From the NCBI GenBank assembly GCA_964453055.1, contig CAYVOD010000028.1, forward strand, positions 1-22,483: a DNA stretch of 22,483 nucleotides, written 5' to 3'. This document shows, piece after piece, positions 7,861 to 15,406 of this stretch. This stretch comes from UBA2256 sp964453055 (lineage in GTDB: Bacteria; Spirochaetota; Spirochaetia; Treponematales; Rectinemataceae). Position 1 is the first letter of the stretch. Each line of letters begins with the position of its first letter. The notes under the pieces were generated by a model. It ran no database searches. It was not told where the DNA came from and saw only the letters and a program-made list of their open reading frames with translations. Position numbers and translations under genes: made by a program.

Positions 7861-9971
7861 GCCTCGGCGTCGTTCTCCGCAGCCAAAAGCTTCGCCCTCC
7901 GTGCGTCGTCGCCGAGGACGGCTCCAAGGCTTGCCAGGGCTTGCATATGGGGGGCAGTATCGTCGGCGGGGCTCGCGATGAGGGCGATGATCCTTCCCGG
8001 CGAGCCGTCGATAGTGCCGAAATCCACTCCTTCCTTGTGTATTCCTATGGCTATCGCCGCCCCGCTCACGCCCAGGCTCCTGGCATGAGGTAGGGCTATC
8101 CCGTGTTCCATGCCCGTGCTCATGCGGGCCTCCCGCTCCATCAGATCCTTCAAAAGAAGGTCCTTGTCCTTAAGTTTGCCTGCCTTGTCCAAAAGCTCCA
8201 CGAGCTCCGCGATCACCTTTTCCTTGGTTTCGCCTTTCAAGCTCACGCTGACGCAGTCCGGGCTCAAGGCTCGCCTGAATCCGGGATCCCTGCGTCCGGT
8301 TTCCACATGCAGGTCGTTGCGGAGCTTCTCGGGATCTTGGCTTTCCTTGAGCTTGTCGAATCCCGCGTCCAGCTCCACCAGGATTTCGTGCAGGGCTGCT
8401 TTAACGAATGGAATATCCTCGGGAGCGCTCTCCAGGCTCAAGGTTTTTTCATGTTTTGCCAATGATATGGATACGTCGCCTTTGCGTATGTGGCTGATCT
8501 CATCCCTTATGCTCATTAACTGGACAAAGAAGCCTTCGCGCTGCATCTCTCGCAGAAAGCTGGAGGTTACCAGCTCCAGGATTTCGCCGGAGGGGAAGTC
8601 GACGCTGATGCTCTCGGTATTGGAGCCTTTGACGGGCTTTTTAGTGCCTTCGCCCGGCCGGGCTATGGCCTGGTTGAAAAGCGGAGGGGCCAAGAGGGTC
8701 GTGATGAGTATCATGAGCACAGCCACGCCGAAGATTGAAGGCTCGAGGATGCCCCCCGAAAGGCCTATCCCAGCGACGATCAGCGCCACCTCGCCGCGGG
8801 GCACCATGCCCATTCCTATCCTGACGGCGCCCCTAAGGTTGAAGCCGAGGAAAAAGGAAGGAAGCCCGCAGCCCAGCACCTTCGCCAGGATCGCGGCGGC
8901 AGTGTATGCCAGTCCGAAGCCCAGGACTCTCGGGTCAGCCAGGAGCTTCAGGTTGACCAGCATGCCCATAGTCGCGAAAAAGATAGGCACGAAAAAATCG
9001 TACAGAGGCTTGATCTTGTCTTGTATCAGGAAGGCGATATCGCTGCGCGAAAGACTGATGCCAACTATGTAGGCGCCGATGATCATCGCCAATCCCTGGG
9101 TTTCGAAAAAACCGGCTAGGAGGAGGGCGAGCCCGAAGGCTAAGGCGGGATAATGGGTTTCGCTTCCCAGTTTTTTCAGGAATTCAGAAAGTCTCTTGCC
9201 GAAAACCAGGCCGAGGGCGGTAAAGCCGAGCCAGATGCCGAAGGCTTTCGCCGCTATCCCGAGAACACTCGCTCGAGAGAGTCCCTTCCCTGATCCTCCC
9301 ATGGCCGAGACGATTCCCATTACCACCGCGAGCAGGACGATTCCCAGGACGTCGTCGAAAACCGCGGCCGCGAGGATGCTCACCCCCTCCGGGGAATCCA
9401 TCTTCTTTCTGTCCGATAGGATGCGCGCGGTGATCCCCACCGATGTGGCGGTGCTCATGATGCCCAAAAAGAGGGATGGGGCAGAGAAGAATGACTGGCC
9501 GGTGAGGAGGACTCCCAGGCCGGCGCCGAGGCCGAAGGAGACTATAACCCCTCCCAGGCCTATTATGGAGCCGGCGAAAGAGTAGCGCAGGAGCATGTTG
9601 ATGTCCGTCTCCAGGCCCGAGGAGAAGAGGAGAATTATGGACGCCACGGTGGAGAGGGCATAGAGTTCCGGACTTACCGCGAAACCTTCGGCCAGGGGAA
9701 AGAGACCCTCGCTCAAGCCGGGCAACGAGATGGTTCCCAGGGCGTAAGGTCCCAAGACTATGCCCGCGATCAATTCGCCTACCACGGAGGGCAGCTTGAG
9801 CTTATGGGCCAGACTTCCGCCCGCCCTGACGGCGAAGACGATGGCCGCGAGCTGAAGCACCAGGAGGGTCATGCGGGAGCTGAGGTCCGGTTCTGCCGTT
9901 TCCGCCGCCCACGCGAAGGGCGCCGCGGCGAGGAAGAACAAGAAAACCGATACAAGTCGATGATTTTTCAT
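7836..9971 (-). CDS. cation:proton antiporter (CPA2/Kef-like) with C-terminal PTS EIIA domain
   Basis: This 711-aa protein opens with a signal-peptide-like stretch (residues 1-22, ending AWA). A 12-13-helix monovalent cation/proton exchanger domain follows (about 34-432). Family features are KLPSVVGELIAGIVLGP (58-74), LLFSSGLETD (114-123), the AVFDDVLGI acidic pair Asp206/Asp207, and RGEVALIVAGIGL (392-404). A linker of about 130 residues leads to a C-terminal domain (about 565-711) resembling fructose/nitrogen-type PTS EIIA, with GIALPHAR placing the phosphorylatable His at 629. The EIIA part suggests that phosphorelay or metabolite state may tune ion exchange, which is inference. No clear Shine-Dalgarno precedes the ATG. 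The 3' end overlaps the convergent EamA gene by 25 bases. Confidence 0.9.
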   Translation of the reverse strand: MKNHRLVSVFLFFLAAAPFAWAAETAEPDLSSRMTLLVLQLAAIVFAVRAGGSLAHKLKLPSVVGELIAGIVLGPYALGTISLPGLSEGLFPLAEGFAVSPELYALSTVASIILLFSSGLETDINMLLRYSFAGSIIGLGGVIVSFGLGAGLGVLLTGQSFFSAPSLFLGIMSTATSVGITARILSDRKKMDSPEGVSILAAAVFDDVLGIVLLAVVMGIVSAMGGSGKGLSRASVLGIAAKAFGIWLGFTALGLVFGKRLSEFLKKLGSETHYPALAFGLALLLAGFFETQGLAMIIGAYIVGISLSRSDIAFLIQDKIKPLYDFFVPIFFATMGMLVNLKLLADPRVLGFGLAYTAAAILAKVLGCGLPSFFLGFNLRGAVRIGMGMVPRGEVALIVAGIGLSGGILEPSIFGVAVLMILITTLLAPPLFNQAIARPGEGTKKPVKGSNTESISVDFPSGEILELVTSSFLREMQREGFFVQLMSIRDEISHIRKGDVSISLAKHEKTLSLESAPEDIPFVKAALHEILVELDAGFDKLKESQDPEKLRNDLHVETGRRDPGFRRALSPDCVSVSLKGETKEKVIAELVELLDKAGKLKDKDLLLKDLMEREARMSTGMEHGIALPHARSLGVSGAAIAIGIHKEGVDFGTIDGSPGRIIALIASPADDTAPHMQALASLGAVLGDDARRAKLLAAENDAEAYELLVAK

Positions 9972-10111
9972 AGCTTTATGCGATAAATGTAATGAAATGT
10001 TATCAATTGCGCAATACTCGATTGAGAAAATATGGGTACCCTAAAAAATCGCGGCGAATGACTTAAAATCGCTTGCGCGGCACTCCTCGCCTCTTGTAGG
10101 CTCATTCATGG
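9972..10111. promoter_or_regulatory. AT-rich divergent control region, antiporter / rluA
   Basis: This 140-base gap separates divergent genes and is clearly more AT-rich than its surroundings. It contains a perfect 10-base palindrome, ATTGCGCAAT (10006-10015), and the palindrome GGGTACCC at about 10034-10041. On the minus strand a TTGATA lies 15 bases before TATCGC, a sub-optimal promoter for the antiporter. On the plus strand TTGCGC (10073-10078), 18 bases, then TAGGCT (10097-10102) precedes the rluA-type ATG by nine bases. None of these is strong enough to call a promoter with confidence. Confidence 0.35.
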
Positions 10112-10864
10112 ATGATCGACATACTTTTCCAGAATGACTCCCTCCTGGTCATCGATAAGCCTGCGGGGCTTGCCTCGCAACCCGGCGAGGGGGTCTCGGG
10201 TTCGGTGGTTTCGGTCCTGGAAGAACAGCTTGGGTATAAGGTCTATCCGATTCACCGCCTGGACAAGGATACCGCCGGGTGCATGATGCTGGCGAAGAGT
10301 TCGGCGGCGGCCTCGCAGTGGTCTGGAGTCCTTTCGGAACGTTTGACCCATAAGCGTTACCTTGCGGTTTGCGTAGGCTTGCCTCCCGGCGAGCGAGGGA
10401 TATACAGGGATGCGCTCAAGAGCGGAGAGCGCATTCAGGATGCCCAGACCGCCTACCGGCGTATCGCTGTTTTCGGCAAAGCTTCCGGACTGGGGGATGA
10501 TATACGCGCTTCCGGAGGAAGCTTGGGCGATTTGAAGGCCCGGGAGCCCGCTGTCAATCCTTTGGTTTTCAGCCTCGTGGAATTCAGGCTGGGCACGGGA
10601 AGAACGCATCAAATACGGCGGCACTGCGCCATGCACGGTCATCCCATAGTCGGCGACGATCGCTACGGCGATTTCGCCCTCAACAGGAAGCTCAAAAAGG
10701 AAGCGCGGGCCAAGCGGCTTCTCCTCTGGGCCTGGGGCTTGGAACTCCCCGGCCTGGGGCTGGTTATTTCCGCGCTCCCGCCCCACTTGGAAGATTTCTT
10801 GAATCATTGGGAGTCCGCGCCCCGGCCGGATTCCCTGCTCACAACACTGCGAGAGGTACCCTGA
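10112..10864 (+). CDS. RluA-family RNA pseudouridine synthase
   Basis: This 250-aa enzyme isomerises specific uridines in rRNA or tRNA to pseudouridine. The N-terminal NDSLLVIDKPAGLASQPG (8-25) and the catalytic IHRLDKDTAG with Asp51 are unmistakable, as are LTHKRYLAVCVG and the RTHQIRRH / HPIVGDDRYG block near the C-terminus. There is no N-terminal S4 domain: the protein starts directly in the catalytic fold, as in RluA/TruC/YqcB-type members. The exact target site cannot be assigned. The ATG at 10112 gives the usual distance to the first motif. Its TGA overlaps the ATG of the next gene (TGATG), so the two are coupled. A long frame on the opposite strand is a shadow. Confidence 0.93.
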   Translation: MIDILFQNDSLLVIDKPAGLASQPGEGVSGSVVSVLEEQLGYKVYPIHRLDKDTAGCMMLAKSSAAASQWSGVLSERLTHKRYLAVCVGLPPGERGIYRDALKSGERIQDAQTAYRRIAVFGKASGLGDDIRASGGSLGDLKAREPAVNPLVFSLVEFRLGTGRTHQIRRHCAMHGHPIVGDDRYGDFALNRKLKKEARAKRLLLWAWGLELPGLGLVISALPPHLEDFLNHWESAPRPDSLLTTLREVP

Positions 10865-11268
10865 TGTCACCAGCCCAGCTCTTTGCCTTGGCGCACGGCG
10901 CCTCGTGGATACTGCCCGACGGCAGGGTCATCAAGATTCCGGGCTTCCATAGCTCCTGGATTTCCTCCCATCCCTCCATCGCTCCCGGGGCCACCAACAC
11001 CGCGGAGTTCGTGGCCAAGACGGGCTGGATTTCCGCCGTGCTTCACGAGGCCGGATACCTGGAGCTCATAGTTCGCTCCCGGGAGGATGGGCGGCAGGTC
11101 AATTGCCTCTGGAGCCTACTGTCCACGAATCTTCCCATTCTCCAGAAGGTGGTGGTCATGGTCCTGGGCTCTTCCGGCTGCCTTGTCATGGAAAAAGAAA
11201 ACTTTTCTACCCAAGAGGCTTTCTTAAAGGCTTTGGCATCGGCCCCTCTGGAGCCGGACAAGGCCTAG
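10864..11268 (+). CDS. unrecognised 134-aa protein coupled to the pseudouridine synthase
   Basis: I do not recognise this protein. Its ATG overlaps the rluA-type stop (TGATG), and AGAGG just upstream can serve as ribosome-binding site, so I start it here rather than at the earlier in-frame ATG at 10807, which lies inside the upstream gene. The sequence (MSPAQLFALAHGASWILPDG...) shows no signal peptide or convincing membrane helix. It has a compact middle section with WILPDGRVIKIPGFHSSW and GWISAVLHEAGYLELIV, a strongly hydrophobic strand-like VVVMVLGSSGCLVM, and a short polar tail. The alternation of glycines and beta-branched residues suggests a small alpha/beta domain. The only functional hint is co-translation with an RNA-modifying enzyme. 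Confidence 0.75.
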   Translation: MSPAQLFALAHGASWILPDGRVIKIPGFHSSWISSHPSIAPGATNTAEFVAKTGWISAVLHEAGYLELIVRSREDGRQVNCLWSLLSTNLPILQKVVVMVLGSSGCLVMEKENFSTQEAFLKALASAPLEPDKA

Positions 11269-11307
11269 CGCCGCGAAACGCTTGCCGCGGCCCGGGCAGA
11301 GGCCCCA

Positions 11308-12099
11308 CTAGAGCTGGAATTCCCTTATGTACCCTTCCAGGCTTCGTGCGTTCTTCACCGCCTTCGCCTTGGCGTGGTTATTAAAGGCCACGAGAACCTG
11401 TTTCGCCTTTCTCGAAATTGCCGCGAGCATCCTCGCCCTGTCCTTCAGCTCCTCGGGGGAATATTCGTAGTCGTAGCGGGAAGTGGCGTCCCCGTTCCAC
11501 CATTGGGTGCTGTTGCGCCCGTGCAGCCGGTAGTAGACGCGGTCGCTGGTGAGTATCTGGGACTCGGGGGGAAGGCCCGGAAGATCGGGACGGTCGATTA
11601 TGGCGAGGCATACCTTGCGCTTGGAAAGTTCGTCGAAGACCCGTTGCTGATACCAGAATTCGTTGCGGAACTCCACCACCAGGGGAAAGCCGTCCAGGGC
11701 GCTTAGAAGATCGCCCAGGTACATCCTGTTCTCGGCGGTATAGGAAAAGCGATAGGGAAGTTGGATGAGAATGGCGGCCAGTTGTCCCTTTTCGGATAAA
11801 ACCCGGGCGGCCGACGAAAACCGCAGGGCCGATTCCCCCCAATCCTCCCCGATCTCGTGGCTCAGGCTCCTGTGCGCCTTCAGGCAGAACAAAAAGTTCG
11901 GGGGGGTCTGCTCGGTCATAGCCAGGAGCTGATCGGCTTTTGGCATGGTGTACCAGGAAAAATCCAGCTCGACGAAGGGAAAAACCAGGGAATAAAAACG
12001 CAAGAACTCGCTCTGGCGCAGATCCTTCGGGTAGAAGGCTTCTCTCCACTCGGCGTAGGAGAAGCCGCATGTGCCGATGCGGATATCAGCATTCTCCAT
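11308..12099 (-). CDS. DUF72 (YecE-like) family protein
   Basis: This protein of 263 aa from the ATG at 12099 belongs to the DUF72/YecE family, a TIM-barrel-like fold of unknown biochemical role. Typical segments are RIGTCGFSYAEWREAFYP at the N-terminus, FVELDFSWYTMP, FLFCLKAHRSLSHE, a VVEFRNEFW core strand, VYYRLHGRN, and a C-terminal VLVAFNNHAKAKAVKNA. The frame also opens at a GTG at 12114, but GGAGG (12108-12112) sits eight bases before the ATG at 12099, so that ATG is the likely start. It is transcribed alone, divergent from yggT and convergent with the 134-aa gene (39-base gap). Confidence 0.9.
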   Translation of the reverse strand: MENADIRIGTCGFSYAEWREAFYPKDLRQSEFLRFYSLVFPFVELDFSWYTMPKADQLLAMTEQTPPNFLFCLKAHRSLSHEIGEDWGESALRFSSAARVLSEKGQLAAILIQLPYRFSYTAENRMYLGDLLSALDGFPLVVEFRNEFWYQQRVFDELSKRKVCLAIIDRPDLPGLPPESQILTSDRVYYRLHGRNSTQWWNGDATSRYDYEYSPEELKDRARMLAAISRKAKQVLVAFNNHAKAKAVKNARSLEGYIREFQL

Positions 12100-12107
12100 C
12101 AGCTTTT

Positions 12108-12112
12108 CCTCC
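12108..12112 (-). promoter_or_regulatory. Shine-Dalgarno that sets the DUF72 start
   Basis: GGAGG on the minus strand, eight bases upstream of the ATG at 12099. It overlaps the alternative GTG start at 12114 and argues against it. Confidence 0.7.
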
Positions 12113-12129
12113 ACTTTAATATTACCTCT

Positions 12130-12135
12130 ATTGTA
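12130..12135 (-). promoter_or_regulatory. -10 box for the DUF72 gene
   Basis: TACAAT on the minus strand matches five of six consensus positions and would give a leader of about 25 bases containing the Shine-Dalgarno. No good -35 box is seen 16-18 bases upstream. Confidence 0.4.
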
Positions 12136-12206
12136 CCATAGGAGCGAAAAGTATGCAGGGCTCGGCGGATTTTAAAAAACTCCTCCGGCTTTTGAAAAGT
12201 CCTCGG

Positions 12207-12235
12207 TTGTAAAAAAATTTCAGGCCGTATATCGT
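12207..12235 (+). promoter_or_regulatory. possible promoter of the yggT-yhbY pair
   Basis: TTGTAA (12207-12212), a 17-base spacer and TATCGT (12230-12235) precede the ATG at 12242 by only six bases. No Shine-Dalgarno is present. A start seven bases past the -10 falls exactly on the A of the ATG. Just upstream, around 12174-12210, an imperfect direct repeat (AAAACTCCTCCGG / AAAAGTCCTCGG) is visible. Confidence 0.4.
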
Positions 12236-12241
12236 AAGCCT

Positions 12242-12835
12242 ATGGTTTTGACTACCCTTATGAGGATACTCGGAGCGTTCAGCTCTATTTACATGCTGCT
12301 CTGCTCGCTTCGAGTCTTCATGACCTGGATGCCGGGGATCCGCATGGGCAGGGCGGAGAGGATTTTATCGTCCCTGGTGGATCCCTACCTGGGCGCCTTT
12401 TCCCGGATCAGGCTGTTCAGGACCGAGCGCTTCGACTTCAGCCCCATAGCGGCATTGGCGGTTCTTTCCGTGCTCAATAGGGTATTTTCCACCCTGGCGT
12501 ATTCAGGAAGAATCTCTCTTGGTTTTGTCCTCGGGCTTTTGCTGGGAGCGGCCTGGTCCGCGCTTTCATTCGTGCTGTCCTTCCTCCTGGCCTGCGCCGT
12601 GCTGAGGATCGTCGCCTTCATGGCCGGGTGGAATACCCTTCACCCAATATGGCTGGTCATCGACTCGATTCTCAATCCATTGCTTTTCCGCATAAATCGC
12701 ATTCTGTACCGAGGCAGGGCGGTGCAGTATCGGCAAGGCCTCTTTACAGGCCTGTTGGCGATCCTGCTTCTCCGGATGGCCGGAGGCGCCCTGGTTGGCA
12801 TTCTCAATAGACTATTGATTTCCCTTCCCTTCTGA
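12242..12835 (+). CDS. YggT-family integral membrane protein
   Basis: This 197-aa protein has two tandem YggT-type units. The first covers about residues 5-85, with LRVFMTWMP, LVDPYLGAFSRIR and DFSPIAALAVL. The second covers about 105-197, with the matching LRIVAFMAG, DSILNPLLFRINRIL and GLLAILLLRM. About four to five transmembrane helices are visible. YggT proteins are small bacterial inner-membrane proteins implicated in osmotic tolerance or cell division and envelope organisation in different species; a precise role is not established. No Shine-Dalgarno precedes the ATG, and a -10-like box lies six bases upstream. The next gene, yhbY, begins 14 bases after its stop and is probably co-transcribed. 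Confidence 0.82.
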   Translation: MVLTTLMRILGAFSSIYMLLCSLRVFMTWMPGIRMGRAERILSSLVDPYLGAFSRIRLFRTERFDFSPIAALAVLSVLNRVFSTLAYSGRISLGFVLGLLLGAAWSALSFVLSFLLACAVLRIVAFMAGWNTLHPIWLVIDSILNPLLFRINRILYRGRAVQYRQGLFTGLLAILLLRMAGGALVGILNRLLISLPF

Positions 12836-12839
12836 TCAT

Positions 12840-12844
12840 GGAGG
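12840..12844 (+). promoter_or_regulatory. Shine-Dalgarno that sets the yhbY start
   Basis: GGAGG five bases before the ATG at 12850. An in-frame ATG at 12838 overlaps this site and is therefore unlikely to be the start. Confidence 0.7.
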
Positions 12845-12849
12845 ATCCT

Positions 12850-13149
12850 ATGCTCAACTCCGTCCAGCGAAGTTTTCTCGGCGCACTGGCGTCGAAGGAA
12901 CCGGTTCTCATACAACTCGGAAAAGCCGGGGCGAGCGAAGCCTTGGTGGTTCAGCTCAAGGCGCTGCTCGATCGGCACGAACTGGTCAAGCTCAAATTCA
13001 TGGATTTCAAGGGAGAAAAGCGGGAAATCTCGAACGACCTCGCTCTCGGCACGGAAAGCGAGCTGGTGAGAATTATCGGGAATACCGCTATCTTCTATAA
13101 GCCCCAGAACGACCCGGAAAAGCGCCGTATCCTTCTGCCCGCTGACTGA
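12850..13149 (+). CDS. yhbY: YhbY, CRM-domain RNA-binding protein
   Basis: This 99-aa protein is one CRM (YhbY) domain, a small basic RNA-binding fold associated with assembly of the large ribosomal subunit. Typical features are the initial LNSVQRSFLGALA helix, VLIQLGKAGASEALV carrying the Gly-Lys-x-Gly loop, a LKALLDRHELVKLKF helix-strand, and the closing RIIGNTAIFYKPQNDPEKRRILLP. The length is normal. The start is taken at the second in-frame ATG because of the GGAGG five bases upstream. It follows the yggT-like gene on the same transcript. Its last 62 bases overlap the 3' end of the convergent MFS/HEAT gene. Confidence 0.93.
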   Translation: MLNSVQRSFLGALASKEPVLIQLGKAGASEALVVQLKALLDRHELVKLKFMDFKGEKREISNDLALGTESELVRIIGNTAIFYKPQNDPEKRRILLPAD

Positions 13150-15358
13150 CCAGGAGGGGATAGGCGGCGGCGAGGAAACGCATGCCCTTGTAGCAGAGCT
13201 GGGGATCTAGAATGGCTTCCCCGAAGACCATTTCCACCCGTTCGTCGCTGGCGATCCTGTGGATCAGGGAGGCAATCTTCCTTCCGTCCGCTTCCTCGGG
13301 ATCGAATAATTCCCGCAGGCCCTGCCCCCATTCCTTCATTATCCTGGCGTCCGCGATTATGTCCTTGGCCGAGGATTCCAACAGCGCGAGGCCGTTGGTT
13401 TCGTCCTCGCCAAAAGCCGAATAGAGAGGATAGAACTCCTCCATGATGCCGATAATCCCGGCGATCGCCAGGATTATCTCGTCTGAGACAAAGGCTGCCG
13501 GGTCGTCCTTGCGGAGGCTCGACACGAGGACGGGGAGAGAATCCCTGGAATTGAACAGTTGTAGCGCGTAAGCCGCCGAGATCTTCACCCGGGGATTGGT
13601 GTTTCTCATCAGCATGGATTCGACCATGGGGATGGAATCCCTGTCGCCGATTTTCGCCAGCGCTATGAGCGAGCTGCCCTGGAGGATGTAGTCCTCTATT
13701 TCAAGGGCTTTGCGCAAAACCGGCAGCGCTTCGGCCTTTTGGTGAGTTCCGAGTATGCGGGCGGCGACATAGGCCGTGGTGAAGGGGTGGAGCTCGATTT
13801 CCTGCATGAGGGGGCGGATGAGCTGGGACGAAAGCCTGGGCATCTGTTCGATGGCCAAGAGCGCTTGCATCCGGACTTCGAAGCTAGGGGAGTGGAGGTA
13901 GTCCAGGAGTTCTTCCTGGGTATGGAAGGAGGCGGATTGGCCGATCTCCTGGATAATCCTGACCTCCTCGTCGGGGGCCGAGCTTCGGTCCAGCTTGGAA
14001 AGCAGGTCGAAGGCGCGCAGATCCCTGGGGGAAAACATCACGCCGAGGGATTGGGAGACGCTGCGAGAGCCCAGGCGCTTGAGCTTGCGCATGGAGAAGA
14101 TGGCAGAGCCGATCAGGAGGCAAAGGAAGGCGTAGAGGACCCGGTACGCGGCCGCGGGACCGAGTCCGGCGCCGATGAGGATATCGAGAAACAAGCCCCC
14201 AAGTCCCGAGCCGAGGGCTCCGCCCAGGCCGAAGGCGAAATAATAGGTCACCGAGAGGTCGAGGTTTTTTTCCTTCGGAACTAGGGCGAAGTAGTAATTC
14301 TGGGCCGCGTTCTCCCCCCCAGCCAAGCCGAAGTTGGAGAGAAAGTGGATGAGGGAGAGGATTAGCGCTATGCCGGCCATGGAAAGGCCTAGCACCGATC
14401 CAGAGGGCAGGAGGGCGATCGGAAGAAAACTGATGAGCCCGATGGCGTTGAAAATTATCATCAAGGGTTTCGAGCCTAGCCTGTCCACGAGTAGCTTGCT
14501 TAAGAAACCCATGGCCACCGAGCCGATGCTGGCGATGAGGGCGTAGACCATTACCGCGTCGTCGCCCTGGGAGAATATTCCCTTGGCGTAGACTGGCAGG
14601 AAGGAGCGGCCCATGCCCGAGGCAAGGGAGACGACCATGAAGATGAGGATAAAACGGCGGAAGCCACGATCCTTTGCAGCTTCCTTTGTCGTTTTGACCA
14701 GGGATCCGGTCTTTTCATGGGAAAAATCCACGGGCTCGGGAAGCCGCAGGAGAAAGAAGCAACCCGCGAAACCGAAGGCGATGCCTATCCCGACGCCGAT
14801 GGCATAGGAGGCTGGGCTTGCGTCCTGGCCCAGGAAAAGCGCGATCAGCAGTCCGCTGGCCATGCTAGCCACGGAATTGGCGATAGAGGTGCTGACGACA
14901 TATTCGCCCCTGTCCGAGCGGGGCTTGTCCCCTCCTCCAGAGGCGATGTAGGCGATGACAGGGTTGTTCCCGATCATGCCGATCCCCCGGGAGAGGGCGA
15001 AACCAGCGGTCCCGGCCACGAGGAGGCCGATGGCGATTCCCTTCTGCCCGCCAGCGGCGGCCAGGGGAGCGAAGAGCATGGGCAGAAGGGCGGCATACCT
15101 GCCCACCCAGGCCCAGCCGAAGGTCCAGACTATTGGTTTCGATTGCACCACCCGCCTGCCCAGGGGCATGAAAAAATAGGTGGAATAGGCTATGGCGTTG
15201 AGTATGCCGACGACGGCGTTGGAGGCTCCCAGGCGAACCGCGAAGAGGGTGATGAAGGAACCCGCGACGAAGACGAAGGAAAAGGAGTTGAGAAGGTTGA
15301 AAATGTTGAAGTCTCTTCGCGCCGATTTAAGCCTGGCGAGAGAGAGGGGAGCGGCCAT
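13088..15358 (-). CDS. MFS-type permease fused to a C-terminal HEAT-like repeat domain
   Basis: This 756-aa protein has about twelve hydrophobic helices in residues 18-425, in the arrangement of a major facilitator superfamily transporter with a central polar loop near 205-235. Typical pieces are RLGASNAVVGILNAIAYS (42-59), a positively charged 2-3 loop after LGRRVVQSKP, and LSKLLVDRLGSKPLMIIF (286-303). The C-terminal part (about 440-740) is soluble and built of helical pairs. VRMQALLAIEQMP, AAYVAARILG-like and VKISAAYALQLFNSRDSLPVLVSSLR are reminiscent of HEAT/PBS-lyase repeats, which usually mediate protein contacts. Substrate and partner are unknown. The ATG has no Shine-Dalgarno; TATAGT ends six bases upstream. 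The last 62 bases overlap yhbY on the opposite strand. Confidence 0.8.
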   Translation of the reverse strand: MAAPLSLARLKSARRDFNIFNLLNSFSFVFVAGSFITLFAVRLGASNAVVGILNAIAYSTYFFMPLGRRVVQSKPIVWTFGWAWVGRYAALLPMLFAPLAAAGGQKGIAIGLLVAGTAGFALSRGIGMIGNNPVIAYIASGGGDKPRSDRGEYVVSTSIANSVASMASGLLIALFLGQDASPASYAIGVGIGIAFGFAGCFFLLRLPEPVDFSHEKTGSLVKTTKEAAKDRGFRRFILIFMVVSLASGMGRSFLPVYAKGIFSQGDDAVMVYALIASIGSVAMGFLSKLLVDRLGSKPLMIIFNAIGLISFLPIALLPSGSVLGLSMAGIALILSLIHFLSNFGLAGGENAAQNYYFALVPKEKNLDLSVTYYFAFGLGGALGSGLGGLFLDILIGAGLGPAAAYRVLYAFLCLLIGSAIFSMRKLKRLGSRSVSQSLGVMFSPRDLRAFDLLSKLDRSSAPDEEVRIIQEIGQSASFHTQEELLDYLHSPSFEVRMQALLAIEQMPRLSSQLIRPLMQEIELHPFTTAYVAARILGTHQKAEALPVLRKALEIEDYILQGSSLIALAKIGDRDSIPMVESMLMRNTNPRVKISAAYALQLFNSRDSLPVLVSSLRKDDPAAFVSDEIILAIAGIIGIMEEFYPLYSAFGEDETNGLALLESSAKDIIADARIMKEWGQGLRELFDPEEADGRKIASLIHRIASDERVEMVFGEAILDPQLCYKGMRFLAAAYPLLVSQRAEGYGAFPGRSGAYRR

Positions 15359-15364
15359 GTGAGT

Positions 15365-15375
15365 ACTATACTATA
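15365..15375 (-). promoter_or_regulatory. tandem -10 boxes of the MFS/HEAT gene
   Basis: Two overlapping TATAGT hexamers on the minus strand (15375-15370 and 15370-15365). The nearer one ends six bases before the ATG at 15358, which again points to a leaderless mRNA. No convincing -35 is seen at 17 bases. A GCGACA lies 19 bases before the distal copy. Confidence 0.4.
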
Positions 15376-15406
15376 AAAACGATCATTTAGAAATTGTCGC
15401 CCGGAC

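Noticed and set aside
10034..10041. GGGTACCC palindrome as a riboswitch or operator
   Set aside because: Too short on its own; no conserved riboswitch core around it.
10106..10870. 254-codon minus-strand frame
   Set aside because: Exact shadow of the RluA-type gene, which has full catalytic motifs on the plus strand.
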